Assembly (NCBI GenBank): GCA_030272585.1
Contig: BSYQ01000010.1
Coordinates: forward strand, 4,650,001 to 4,714,000
Direction of reading: 5' to 3'
Origin: Bryopsis sp. KO-2023
Taxonomy: Eukaryota; Chlorophyta; Ulvophyceae; Bryopsidales; Bryopsidaceae
Length of the DNA stretch: 64,000 bases
Below the pieces are notes generated by a model. The model was not told where the DNA came from. It ran no database searches and worked only from the letters and a program-made list of their open reading frames with translations. The position numbers and the translations under genes were made by a program. Positions 48,732 through 60,342 of the stretch are shown piece after piece; the stretch's first letter is position 1, and each line of letters begins with the position of its first letter.

Positions 48732-50174
48732 ATGGATTCCGAAACGCTTTCGAGAAAGAAACGAGACAGCAGCAAGCAAGAGACAACACCAAAGACCGAT
48801 CAAGAAGGGAACTTCTGTTTCGGTAGTTACGTCTCTGATCCGACGACCACCAGAATCAAGAAAGCGTCGAGCAGAAGCTCAAAGGTACTGTGAGCTCTTT
48901 GTTCCTTTGGCGGTTGCCTCGAGGGGATACGACGGCAGCGAAACTTTTCACGTCTGTTGACTTTGTTGATCTCGTCTGTGTTTGTGTTGTTTTGTTTTCC
49001 CTAGCGTTATGAGAACGAAGCGTTCTGAGACTCCTATTTACTGGCCGTGGCCCGGGGTCGCTCGATCTGAAGTTCTTGCAGTTGTGTGCAGGAGAAAAAC
49101 CTTGACCCTCTGCGACCCATACGCTCAGACTCGCCGGAGCAAACCCGGCCCAGAAAGAAGAGGATTGGCCAAAGCACTTCGACTCTAGCACAGCCCCCCC
49201 AAAGGTCCACGAGAGAAGGGTTTCGACGTGGGGGGCCAGAACGAACGGTGTCGGAGCCTCTTCCGAACGCAACTCTATCCAGAAGCTCCGAACTGGTGAG
49301 CAGTGTAGAAGATTTCGAAGCGTGGAAGCGGGCGTGCGATGCTGTTGAAAAGTATCGCGAAGATGGCGATGGACTTGGTCAAATTCAGGAGACCTACGGG
49401 AACTATCTGTGCAAGGCGATATCTTGGGATGGGCCCTTGTGGCCTAATTTGAGTGAATCGAAGCAGGTGCTGGACAGCGCCTCCACCGACGCTCCCTACA
49501 TCACAGGAAGTGATTCCGTTTTGGCCAGTGGATCAGGAGATGCTGCAGCCAGCCAAAGCAGTTTGCAAGAGGAAGTGCCGCAGCAGGCTGGCGGCCAAGT
49601 CTCTGCGTTGGTGAGGAGGTTTAGTTCGCTCGATGTTGGGGAAGAAGGGGAGGTCTACGAGGGGGATGGCGAAAGCGGGAACGCTGGGGGTGATGCCACG
49701 ACCTCAGAGAAAAACGAAAGATTGCATGGTTGCGATGCTGATGTGTGGATGGTCACGAACGTCGTTCAAGGGCGTGATGCTGGAATGGCAACCCAGCCCA
49801 GTGCGGATTGGGTGGTTACTGACGTCTATCAACCATGTGATGCTGCGGTGATGACGGAACCTCAACCAACAGTCCAAACTGCAGACGTTGGGGTCATGAC
49901 TCCAAACGTTAGGTCGATCACTGTTTCACGAGCGGTGAGCGATTCTGAACTGGTAAATCCTCAGGAAAGAGCTGTTATAAGACGTCACGCCGCCGAAAGG
50001 GGCCTTCCACCGGCTCGTGCGGCGGCTGGCCGTCAGCGGCGTAGGGGGTTTCCTTGGCAGTTGGTGACTTGCCTCCTGACCGCTGTTGGGACGGTGCTCG
50101 CAATGGATGCGGGGGTGGATTTGATTTCTGCCCCTCCTTGTGGAAAGCGTGCTGTGTTCCGAAGACACCTCTGA
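48732..50174 (+). CDS. Unrecognised 411-residue protein with C-terminal membrane segment and internal degenerate repeats
   Basis: Two exons (48732-48884 and 49092-50174) join in phase 0 with GT-AG borders. The first 100 residues are basic and Ser/Arg-rich (RKKRDSSKQETTPKTDQ, QTRPRKKRIGQ). A helical block follows, FEAWKRACDAVEKYREDGD, then LCKAISWDGPLWPNL. An acidic Ser/Gly-rich region leads to a repeat zone with variants of D-A-x-V-M-T (CDADVWMVTNV, GRDAGMATQP, CDAAVMTEP, ADVGVMTPN). Near the end, after RRHAAERGLPPARAAAGRQ, a single hydrophobic segment (QLVTCLLTAVGTVLAMDAG) suggests a tail anchor. No family is recognised. The alternative ATG at 48708 is in frame and would add eight residues. 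Confidence 0.72.
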
Positions 50175-50601
50175 AACAAAAGTCGACCCTCCCCAAAGGA
50201 AAAACTTAGGCTCAGAATTGGCTTCATGTCAGTCAAGCCTGGCTCATTCCAAGGAGCTTTGTTTCATCGTTGAAAGCATTTTCAATGACAGTGAATCTGG
50301 GGAGCGATGGTACAAATCAAGCAAAAAAAAAGGACACAGATAGCTAGCGGCACGAAAAGAGTTCTAAACAAGAATTTGTGTAATGTACACCAAGGGTAGT
50401 AGACTATCTCCAGCTCGCAACTATTTCCATTAAATCCACCAAACGATGTCCGTGCATCGATCTTGACCTTGTCGATGATTCCCCTCCTGACTAATTCCCA
50501 CCATCTTAGCTTGAAATGAAAGAAAGACGTTATAACAGTGGTCTAGGATGAAACTGAACTAAAGAGAAAAAAAACACAAGCGCTTAGCTAACAGGGCTCC
50601 A
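50175..50601. other. Spacer between convergent genes
   Basis: 427 bases holding both 3' ends. A TGTAA at about 50,379 lies about 205 bases past the 411-residue gene stop. No gene is seen. Confidence 0.45.
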
Positions 50602-52146
50602 TCATTGGGGATGGATGGCATCCAGAAGCTGCATTCACACACCAAAGAAAACAACTTCATGCAAGTGCTTTTTCAATATCTTGAAGAAAACTCATTTGTA
50701 CCAAAGAAATCCCATTCTCGCTGGTGCATTGGTTACCTTGTCAGTAAAAATCTTGAAATCTGGGTTGAGCAAAGCAGCATCCAGAGCCTACAAAGGTGCA
50801 AAAAATAGTAAAAAGCCCTTCAAGCATCCGTCAAGGTTTGCCACTTTGTCATACCCCTAAATCCACTCACATATTTTTTCTTCTCTCATTCCATTTCTTT
50901 CATTTCTTGGGGGGGGGAGGGGGATGTTGGAAGGAATTTATAAGGCGATTGTTGCAGAAACGCTCCCAATTTATTGAGAAAAACCATTTTCAGAATTCCC
51001 CCCCTTTTAGTTCGTCTGCTGTGAACTAAGCCGATCCCTGGATTCGATTGAATCATTGGATCATTCTTTTTTTTAATCGAAATTGCATATTCCCACCTTC
51101 TCCCTGTCTTGAGCACTGTCTATTTTCCTCAAATCTCTCTCAAGTCTTTCATCTGCCACCATGTTCCTCAACGCTTCATTGGAAACTGAAAAAGAAATCA
51201 ACAAAACCAATGGCACATGTCAGGTTCAGGATTTAGAAACAACTGAACAGGTATTCTATTGGCTCATGGACGAGTGAGCAGAATTTGCCACACTCAAAAC
51301 GACTGCAAACTGAAGGATTAAACAAAGAATATTGTGAGAACGCCCCCTCTGTTCCTCCCCATTTGTCGATGCCAGATAACGTGGCAACGTGCTTAGTGCA
51401 CCCATCTGGTCGAACAGCATTTTCCCACTTCTTATATATAAATTCTTTTTATTCTTTTTATTTTTTGATCCCCATGTGCAACATTGTTTAGAAAACAGTG
51501 AACTTATACTTATTGTTGAATCAAGTAGTTTGAGGGATGTTTGATATCATAAAAAGGCACATCTCAATGTCTGACATAGATTGTGTCAGATATTTCATCA
51601 GGGGAGTGTTAAAAAAGTGAGTTGATGATCCTGTGCTCCACAGTAAGATATCAAATTTCTGGAATACCTGGAAGAAACCCCTTCAGAAAATGAACAGCTT
51701 TTCTTTCTATCTTTTTTTGTGGTGGGGGTTGGGAAGTGATTGGATATCCCACCTAGCAGCTCAAACTGTGCCTGCTTCACTCTCCAACCCTCCTCATCGG
51801 CCTCCTCCTCTAGACTCGCTCCCTCCCTTGGAGGATGGGGGTTGGAAAAGGCAATTGAGCCTCTTCTTTCAGTCACTCTTACCACCACCTCACAAACTCC
51901 ACCTTCGGAGTTTCGCCTCAAAGTCCGAACCCGACACTCTGCCGCCGCCAAATCTTTAAACCCGTCAAGTTTTGTAGAACTTACGGATCCCAACACTACG
52001 TTTTCGGAATTGCAGAATTCTGCGGAGTCGTCCCCAAACGTGATGGTGAGTTGCATTCCAGACTTGAGCGTGCACACCTCTTTAGACTCCGGGTTTACAT
52101 TCTCCAAACAGAACTCCGCTTTTCGATGAACAAACGGTAAGCTCAT
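50602..52146 (-). CDS. ZNHIT3-like protein (C-terminal domain); HIT zinc finger not found
   Basis: Exons about 52146-51753, about 51191-51097, about 50791-50739 and 50623-50602 join in phase. The C-terminal 55 residues (SNEALRNMVADERLERDLRK, then IDSAQDREKALDAALLNPDF and KIFTDKLLDAI) match the helical end of ZNHIT3/Hit1-type proteins, which act in box C/D snoRNP assembly. An acidic EEEADEEGWRVKQAQFELL just before it also fits. The N-terminal 110 residues (MSLPFVHRKAEFCLENVN, VCTLKSGMQLTITFGDD, CEVVVRVTERRG) are beta-rich and lack the CxxC pattern of a HIT finger. Either the finger lies on unrecognised upstream exons or this lineage has replaced it. The 560-base intron before the C-terminal exons could hide another exon. 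Confidence 0.55.
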
Positions 52147-52522
52147 AGCGTTCGAGAAAAGAAAAAACCCGGAGCGACAGAGTCAGTTGCTGGCAAGACG
52201 AATTCGATGGCTGGGTGAAATCTGGTGTTCACCCCAGCCCGACGCAATTCAAACGTATCCAAATTTTCCAGATCAAAATGCGTTCGATTTGAGAATGCTC
52301 GACTGTCTATTCTCAGTGTTCCATCATTACAACTGCACTTGACCTCCAAATCGAGGTTGTGTGAACATAAACTTCTTCTATCAACCAATGATACAAAAAG
52401 ACCAAAAAAAAACCCAACTCTTTGTAAGCTGCAATCACTTGTTTGAACTATTTTCAGTTCCACACACTAATCTATAGACTGTGATTTCCCAAACAATGTA
52501 CAGAAAAACTCTTCCTGCTTGT
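52147..52522. other. Spacer between ZNHIT3-like gene and coiled-coil gene
   Basis: 376 bases between two minus-strand genes. A 107-codon minus-strand open stretch overlaps it, but it has no splice-compatible partner and is not called. Confidence 0.4.
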
Positions 52523-53735
52523 TTATGACTCTTCGGCTGAAGCGATGGCGTCTTCAGCCACCTCTTGTGCAACATCTGAGAGGAATCCACCAAACAAAAA
52601 CTTCAGCGATCGTGACTAATCTATTTCGTTAACGGAAACCTTGAAACTAGCCACAGTTCACCAGCAAACCCCCAACAGTAAAGCTTGTTATGATGATTTA
52701 AGAGGAAACACTGTACCTTCAGTGATGTTCTTTTCCTCCACTGCATCGACTGTGGCATTAGGGATCGTGTCAGCCTCCTCAACCACCTCTGGCGGCGCCT
52801 CCAGACGCTCCTTCTCCTTGTTGCTCCTGTCCAGCGTTTTCTTCAAGCCTGCTTCCTCCACAGGCTGATCATTGGTCGAAGGTGAGCTCTTGCTGGTGTT
52901 GGAGATATGACCTGGCGGCGGTCTGCCAGGCATTGTACTCCTTGATCTTGCGCTTTTTTTTGATCGAGGTCCTCTTTGTCCAGGGGTGCTTTGGCTTCTC
53001 AGCGACAGGTCTGATACAGGTCCAATTTCCTTTTTGAATTTCGCTAAGGCATCCTCTTCTATGATATCCCTCGGCCTTAGATTTCGAAAACGTCCCAAAC
53101 GTTCGCAGTATTGGCGTCGTTTCTCTGTTTCGTCCGTCTTGAAAGTCTAGGAAGTGAAAGCAATATGGTGCTGGAGGTCAGTTGATGTATAGACATACCC
53201 ATCGCAACAGTCGAGGTAGCCTTGACACCATTTCAAGCCCTACCATCAGAAAATCATCCTCAAAACGTTCATAAAGGAGCTTCTCTTGCCTCTCTTTCAG
53301 CCTCCTGAATTGCTCATTCCCCATTTCTCTTTCCTTTGAAAACTTTTCGTGCTTCTCCTGCCACCGCCTGGAGCGTTCCAGAATAGCTTGCCGCCGCGCC
53401 GTGGCCGCCTCATCTCCCCCGACCTTCTTTTTTTGCGCTTGTTTCTCTTTTTTCAGCGCTTGAACCTTAGCCTGACACTCTTGAAATGTCCTCCGGTCGT
53501 CCTCCCACTGTCGCCGCTTGAGGGCCTCTTCTTTGGTTGGGCGCGACACAACAGGTGGTGCTTTCGCCTGCACCATATTCCGGTTGTACTTGTTCCATGG
53601 TTGCTCGTGCCTGGCGCGGCGAACCCTCGTCCTCTGATACGAACTGGCTAAGGACCCCGCCGGTTTTTTGACGTCTTCAGATACAACTCTACTAGTCGTC
53701 TCGACCTCCGTTCTGACAACCAAGTCCCCCTCCAT
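52523..53735 (-). CDS. Coiled-coil protein of unknown function
   Basis: Three exons (53735-about 53186, about 53147-52716, about 52576-52523) join in phase to about 344 residues. After a basic N-terminus (SYQRTRVRRARHEQPWNKY) there is a long charged helical region, residues about 70-175 (EEALKRRQWEDDRRTFQECQ, QAQKKKVGGDEAATARRQAI, LERSRRWQEKHEKFSKER). It ends in FEDDFLMVGLEMVSRLPRLL. A second helical/charged block (TDETEKRRQYCERLGRFRN, IIEEDALAKFKKEIG) and a disordered Ser/Pro/Glu-rich tail ending DAIASAEES follow. Architecture suggests a cytoskeletal or scaffold protein, but no family is recognised. A slightly different split of the TGG codon at the first donor does not alter the protein. 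Confidence 0.72.
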
Positions 53736-55648
53736 ATATGTGTCCCCTCTACCCCAGGTAAGGCATCAAGCCAGAGCTGCGAGTCCCTGTTGGGTTTTTT
53801 AGATATCCCCGAATTCACTATCACCACCACAACCCCTGTTCTCTTATATTCGGGGACGACTGGTTTTCCTGAAATCCAAGTGAGAAGGCCGCCGCCTTAG
53901 TGCTCGCTATACAGCATAAATCTTATCGAAAAAAGTATGTTGTCCAAGGTTCGGACATCGATTCTGTAAACCTTGGTTATTTCAGGAGCTGCGCTCAGGT
54001 CCACACTCAGTCGACACTGCACGTTGTCAGAAAGCCAGACGCACTAACCTGCACTAACCTGCGACCGGTCACAGATTGATGACGACCTGCACTGACGTTA
54101 GGGGAAGAAACAAGGTTTGAACAAATTGAGCAAAACTGGACAAGGCCACCAGGCCAAGTTTTGTTGAACTGGACACGATTAACGCCCTAACAGTATAAAT
54201 CGGACTGTCCAAGATACCAAAGCACAACCCCCGATTTAAGCCCCACCCACTAACCAGCTCGTATTTTCTTTCGATAGAAAAATGGTAAAGCACAGAACAA
54301 GCACAGCCACACTCAGCAATTGTCCGACAACAACAGTTTGCCGCAAACAGTTGCTGTTGCACAACGTGAGGTCGATGCGGTGGAGGGCCCACTTTGAACC
54401 CGCCAGGTTAATTTGTAAATTGAAGTCTCCCATTTCCCACACAAGAATTGGCTTCTTAAACAGCATATTTGTTTTTGGTGAACAAGATCCTCACTGCCAG
54501 AGTGCCAGCACCCTCCTTTTTATTTACTTTTGCACGTTTTGAACTCCAACGCGCGCTGCATGTGAAAACAGTGTCCAATTTCACACCGCAATCCAAAAAG
54601 ATACTAAAGTTGCAATTTGTGGGCTTCCGTTGAACTCTACCCAAGCACATGTGAGGTGTTGCAGCCCAACAGTGAAGCTGAGAAAAGACGGGGGAGAGCA
54701 ATGTAAAGTTATCCATAACACATTCTATCTCCGCAAGGAAACACCCAAACCAACCCACTGGGGCACAACAGGTCTCAGACCTTGTTGTAAGGCTTGCAAC
54801 AACGCTTGCACACCTGCCCCAATCATTCCATTTCCTTACTGTTCTGTCTCACTGATCTCTTGAGGAGGCCTGAAGTTGAACACTCCCAAATTCTTGTGCA
54901 ATCAGGGCTGTGTGTAAGGTCTGAACGACGCTCAGAAATATATCCAACAGATATTATGGTGTTGAGTGATAGAGTTTTTGGTTAAGTAAAATTGTCGTGA
55001 GGATGGTGATGAGAATCGGATGATGTGTGTGATGTACCCAGACAATCACCTAGCCGCAAGATATTCCGCCAACACAGAAGCATGGGTCTTTTTTGTAGTG
55101 TTGCTGGTATTTAAAAAGACTGAGGGAAAATCTTTTTCTCAAACACCAATCTTCCCACACCACTGCATTGTGTTGAACCGACAAAAGCTCCTTACATCAA
55201 CAGTACAAGAACCAAATATATGATGTCTCCTCCGTTTTCCATTTACCATGTCCACCAAATACCCTTTGGACCCCGCCTGAAACCAAACAACAGCACGATG
55301 CGAAGTATACCAACATCTAGCACACACACACACACATACACACGCACACACACACATACACACACCAAACCCCACATCAGCACCCCCAGGTGGAAACCAA
55401 CAGCATGTTTTTCAACACAAGGAGGCAAGCAGGGCAAGAACCATGCGACTGAAAATGCACATGTCCTTGTAAATCTCAACATTGAGCCTAGGCATTCACA
55501 GACCTTCCACATTGCACCAACCACAAAAAAAAGTTGTTTCATTCCATAGATAAAACGACGATTTTGACAAAAAGGATATCACCGAACACAATCAAAGAGG
55601 TGCTGGGTAGTCATGTTGGCCTCTGCAAGCATCATACCTTGACAAGAC
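53736..55648. other. 1.9-kb region without a supported gene
   Basis: It lies between eL21 (3' end) and the coiled-coil gene (5' end). Minus-strand open stretches at 54069-54760 contain Cys-rich but unrecognisable sequence. There is a short direct repeat of GCACTAACCT near 54,040-54,060. Confidence 0.4.
55318..55372 (+). repeat. (CA)n microsatellite
   Basis: Mostly CA repeats interrupted by TACACA and CGCACA, about 55 bases. It generates a Cys/Val-rich minus-strand open frame that is not a gene. Confidence 0.9.
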
Positions 55649-57227
55649 TTAGGATGAAAGCAAACCTTCCTTGAGAATATCGTAAGGAATAGGAGCGATC
55701 GTCTCCATTTCACTCAAGGCATTCTGCAGGGTGAATCCATCCTTGGGGCCAACAGGCTGCCTCTTCGGCCTAACATATGGAACTGAACAAACCAGAAACT
55801 CACGATTAGGCGAAACAAATACAAACACACTGCCCGGGACTATCACCCATCGATGCCATGTCACTTGAAACCCACATTCAAAAACCCATGTCTCTTTTTC
55901 TTTTTTTTTTTTCCCCCCCGGGGGGGGGGAGGAGGACGGCATACCCTGCCCCAACACTCCCTTTTCCATAAGCAGAGATACTGAACCTCTTTTCCTTCAG
56001 GTAATGAAAAATCCTGCACAATGCATGCACCCGGATTTGCATTTGCAATTGGATTCGGATTCAGATTGTTTATTTATTTATGAGGAACACCTGCTAAAAT
56101 ATGAGTGAAAAGTAGAAGAGCGTAAAAGTGACAGAACCGATACAGGGAAGACTAGTTGACAGTACCTCCTTTCTTAATAGCCTCCTTCTTCAGCTTATCG
56201 TGCTCATCAACCCTGGCCAAGAAATCCTCTCGGCACCTGGACTTCCTGATGTGCTCAACTCGCACATGAAGCCTCTTCCTGAAGATACGATGGCGGACCT
56301 AACCCAACAAAAAAAATTGGACCTAAAAATAAATTCAACAGTGTCGCCAGGTCAGACACCTGGTGGCAAGTGTTTCTTCGACATGCTTCAATGTCCTTGC
56401 ATGTTGTTACAGATTGATTTTTCTACATGGAATATAGAAAATCTGTGATTTTTGCTTCCATCAACAACAATTCAAATCGACATGTTGGGACAGAAAACAA
56501 CCTCTTTCTATTTCAGTTCCATAGAAAAATTCCATCAAAATAAAAATAGGAGTGCAAGAAAACAATTCCTATCCAATTGGTACTGGTTTTCTATCTTCAC
56601 CAAACCATAAGTTGCTATGCTTACATAACGGTCCGATATTTTTCCTCATTGGAAATCTTGGTATGGGAACAGAGAAAAGGCATAAGAAAGAACTAAACTA
56701 CGGTCCTAACAACCCCTTTCCTTATCTTAGAAGTCCCGATTGTTCAGAGATATTTCCCCAATCTAATATATATTATTTGCACACAGATGGTGTCTTTGTT
56801 AAACTTACCCTCTTGTTGACCTCAACACCGACTGCCCTCTTGGTAACGTTCCAGACTCTACCAATCTTTCCATGGTAAATCTTGAAAGGCATTCCCTACA
56901 GCACAAGAACCCCCCCCACAACAAATAATCAATAAAACACAAACCAAAGCCCTCAAGGATCCACTCCCTTTGAAGCTTCTTCACTTCGAGCAACCATCAA
57001 CGCAATCAAGACGAAGGCACAGAGCCTGGGAACAACAGAATCTCATAAACCGGGCGTGTTTCGCGAGGGATTCCCACCTGCTGGATGGCTGGGTCGCAAA
57101 TGATGTCCACATACTCTCCCAACTTGAAAGTTCTCAAGTAGGTTCCAACCGTGGGCATGCCATGTTTCCTGTGCTTCTTAGAGAATAAATCTCTGGTCTT
57201 GTTCCTGTACCCCGCTCCGGCTGGCAT
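55649..57227 (-). CDS. RPL21: Cytosolic 60S ribosomal protein eL21
   Basis: Four exons (57227-57078, 56895-56809, 56298-56166, 55782-55649) join in phase to 167 residues. The start [20 protein letters not shown] is characteristic of the family. Next are [99 protein letters not shown] and the end [18 protein letters not shown]. Length and motifs are typical. It is a structural protein of the large cytosolic ribosomal subunit. The gene is head-to-head with the EXS gene, with 331 bases between start codons. A homopolymer-rich stretch (T and C, then G runs, 55,895-55,932) lies in the last intron's continuation and produces spurious reading frames. Confidence 0.97.
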
Positions 57228-57558
57228 CTTGTCCTCTCTTTCCCGTCGTAAAAACGAAAATTCTCCTCAGTACGGAGCCCCGCCTTCCTTCGCCGTTAGC
57301 CAACCCGCAAATCCGGACCCCTCGAAAAATTTGCTGTTGTCCAAGTGGCGAGCCAAAAGGTCTTAGAATACGATACAAACCCATGCAGGCGGCGAATTTC
57401 GGACCCAGATCATTTCGATCAATAATTGATCATTTAGTCGCTTTGTTTTCGACCGCACTGTGTTGCTTGTGGTCCTCCAGGAGAAAAAACTGTGCCTGGT
57501 GGTTTCTCGTTAACGTGACTTCCGGTTTGAAAGGGAGATCAGGCGGGGGATCTCCTCT
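57228..57558. promoter_or_regulatory. Divergent spacer, eL21 / EXS-domain gene
   Basis: 331 bases between opposite start codons. A shared bidirectional promoter is inferred; no individual site is claimed. Confidence 0.45.
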
Positions 57559-59106
57559 ATGACCGTCTCAACCCCGAGACCGGATGGGATTGCGGGGGTG
57601 CGGTGGAAAATCCCTTTCGTTGTGTTGAACATTTCGTGCTTGGCGTTGTTCGCCTACTCCTGGAAATTAGTGAGCGATGCCGGTCACGACCTGGTTTACA
57701 TCTATTTCCAACCGCTCGTTCCCGTCTTGTTGATGCTGTGGCTATGGGGCGTCAACGTGGGGTACTTCGAGACGTCAGGGATAAAGTACGACGCTCTGTT
57801 TGGAAACGAGGAGCGTCGATTTTTGTTGAGAGGGGACCAGATTTTCGAACTGGCTGCGGCGGCAACGACTCTGACGAGCGGCAGCGCTGCGGCCTTCGTG
57901 ATGGCTTTGACGGTTCAGGTCAGGAGCCTAATTTCTCTACGGTCGTCAAAGTAAGGCAGCTCTCGCTCCCGCTGAACCTGACGCAAGAAACACACATGAA
58001 TGTTGAATTTCCTTGCTCCTTAAAATACTTTTTTGAATGGAAAATTATTTTTCATGCATACCTCCAAGAAATATCTGTATTTTGCATCATCCAAGTGAAT
58101 ACATCCCAGCTCGCTCCTCCAGACAGTCAGTCCTCCCACCAACCAGGATGACTAATCACCCGCATCAACATTTTACTGAGCACTTCTGTCAACTTGTTTG
58201 CAGAATACAAAATTAGCCTCCTTGATTCCTGTTGGCCTTTATGGCTGCTTGGTGCTGTCGGCCCTTTGCCCGTTCAACGCCCTTCACAAAAGCACAAGGC
58301 TTCATTTCTCAAGTACCTTCCGGAGGGTGGTCCTGCCTGTCCAGTCTGTCACATTCTCCGACTTCATTCTGGCTGACATCCTGACATCCCTGGCCAAAGC
58401 TTTTGCCGACATCCACCGGGCATCCTGCTTAATGACCACCGGCGATACCCTGGCAGGGTACATCAATGGAACAGTTCGAGATCCGGAAAAGATATGCTCA
58501 AGAGCCTCCTGGCATGTCAATTTGGTGTTGGCGCTGCCTTATTTGTTCCGACTCTGCCAGTGTGTTATCGTTTCTCAGGTCACTGGGGACCGAAATCAAC
58601 TCAGAAATGCACTGAAGTATTCTACAGCGATCCCTGTCATTGGCCTATCCATGGTGAAATACCATGTCAGCATGGAATCTTGGACGGGATTCTGGTGGAA
58701 GCTATGGATCTTGGCATCCGTGGTTAACACACTGTACTCATACTATTGGGATATCGAAATGGATTGGGATGTGCCCTGGTTTTCACAATGTGGGAAAGCC
58801 ACGGGAGGATTTCTCAAGTCCCCCACCTTGAAGACGGATGCTATGTACACCGCTTCCTTCTACAAATGGGCGATCGGGTCGAATTTTTTCATGCGGATTG
58901 CGTGGATATATAAGCTGTCGTCGCATCTGAGGTATAACAAGAATGTGAATTTTCTGGTGGCGGTGATAGAAGTGTGCAGGAGGTTTCAATGGGTTTTCAT
59001 AAGGGTGGAGTGTGGGCTGAACAAATTGCAGGATAGTCAAAAGGGGCACACCATCAGGGGGGAAAAAGTGTACCATGTGATCGAGCAGCATGGGAGCAAT
59101 ATTTGA
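57559..59106 (+). CDS. EXS-domain membrane protein (ERD1/XPR1-related, no SPX domain)
   Basis: Two exons (57559-57918, 58204-59106) join in phase 0 to 420 residues. Hydrophobic helices come early (IPFVVLNISCLALFAYSW, PLVPVLLMLWLWGVNVGYF, LIPVGLYGCLVLSALCPF). The EXS-like core follows: FSDFILADILTSLAKAFADI, LPYLFRLCQCVIVSQ, NALKYSTAIPVIGLSMV, ILASVVNTLYSYYWDIEMDW, FFMRIAWIYKLSSHL and CRRFQWVFIRVE. The WDIxxDW and RRxQWxxxRVE elements are typical of EXS. No N-terminal SPX domain is present, so it is closer to ERD1-type Golgi proteins, linked in yeast to glycosyltransferase retention and phosphate recycling, than to the XPR1 phosphate exporter. A TGTAA polyadenylation-like motif lies about 50 bases past the stop. 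Confidence 0.9.
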
Positions 59107-60342
59107 ATTCTTTGATTGGGATATTTTACTGGCATGATGTGGGAGTGATTTCATAATGTAAGAAATGGAGATTATCTAGAGTGCTAAGTGTCGAGATTTG
59201 AGTAAAAGGCATTTGGGAGAAAAAAAGGGGGGTGGGTGGGGTACCAGAGTGAATCGCTGAAACGCCAAACTGTGAGAATATCAGTGCAAAACTAGAATGT
59301 CAATCCTAGTTTCTGGTCAAGCATTGAAAGCTGTATGGCTGTGGAGTGTGTGTGATATGAGGTTCCACGGATACATGTGGACTTATGGACAGTGTGGCTA
59401 ATCCGACTGCTGGCACAGAAAATCAACACAACTCATTCGGTAGATGGCAGTTTTTTTGTAGCTGCCAACACGCACATGACAGCCTCTGAGCAAGTATTTA
59501 CTCCTCAAAGTAGAATCCTTGTTGCAAGGAATGAGGATGTTGCGTCCAGCAAAAAAACACACGGTCAGCGACTGTGCAATACCATATTACATTCCATAAG
59601 CATGTTCCAAAAAACCATTCCTCTCAATTTCGATTGTGACCTCAACTGCTGCCACTCCAGTCCCTCCCAGCAGTGTTGCGAAACCAGTAACACTCAGTCG
59701 TCTCTTGCCGATCCAAGATTGACGATTGCAATACTGCCCATTCATTTGACACTACAGAAGTTCTACAGAAAACAATTTGCCTTAAGCTATTAACCTGTCA
59801 ATTTGATGCCAGACCTGTGCACTCGTTCGCCTTACCATCCTACCCTACCCCCCCTCCAAAAAAATGTTGAGAATCCAGCCTCAATTGATGTTTTTCCCTG
59901 CCTGCCCTACTAAAGCCCATCGTGCAACGAAAGTAAATCTAGTAACTAATATATTTCGAGTAGCTGAAAAAAAAAAGAAACAAAGACAAAAAAATATGTG
60001 CCTCAAGGTGAAACTCGACACTGACTATTGGCGGGAGGGCTGCACTTGATGCCCCTGCCCGCCAGAACAAATTTCTGTTCTTGATTTTGTGATCTAAAAA
60101 AAAAAGCTTATATACAGTCCATCCCGAAGTTTTTCTTTCTTTTTTTAAATGGTGATTTTTCAACCCTCCGATTCTAAAACATAACAGCTGCTCCATTGTA
60201 CCTAAAGCTGGACCCAGAGGCGCATGCTTCATTCTTTTTTTTTGGGGTCCTCTTTTTCTTTCTATCTATGATGCATATGTTTGCTTGTGTAAAAAAGGTT
60301 GCGACATTTTTTTGTTCTTTTTTCCAAAATTTATGAAATTTT
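59107..60342. other. Spacer between convergent EXS and GATA genes
   Basis: 1.2 kb with G-rich and A-rich runs (59,220-59,245; 59,965-59,995). A 138-codon plus-strand open stretch at 59377-59793 lacks recognisable features and is not called. No RNA gene is seen. Confidence 0.45.

Noticed and set aside
48470-48826. 118-codon plus-strand frame overlapping the first exon of the 411-residue gene
   Set aside because: The frame used by the 411-residue gene ends at a donor that joins a 361-codon exon in phase, while this one stops without a partner.
55139-55549. Cys/Val- and His/Thr-rich frames
   Set aside because: They are produced by the CA microsatellite.
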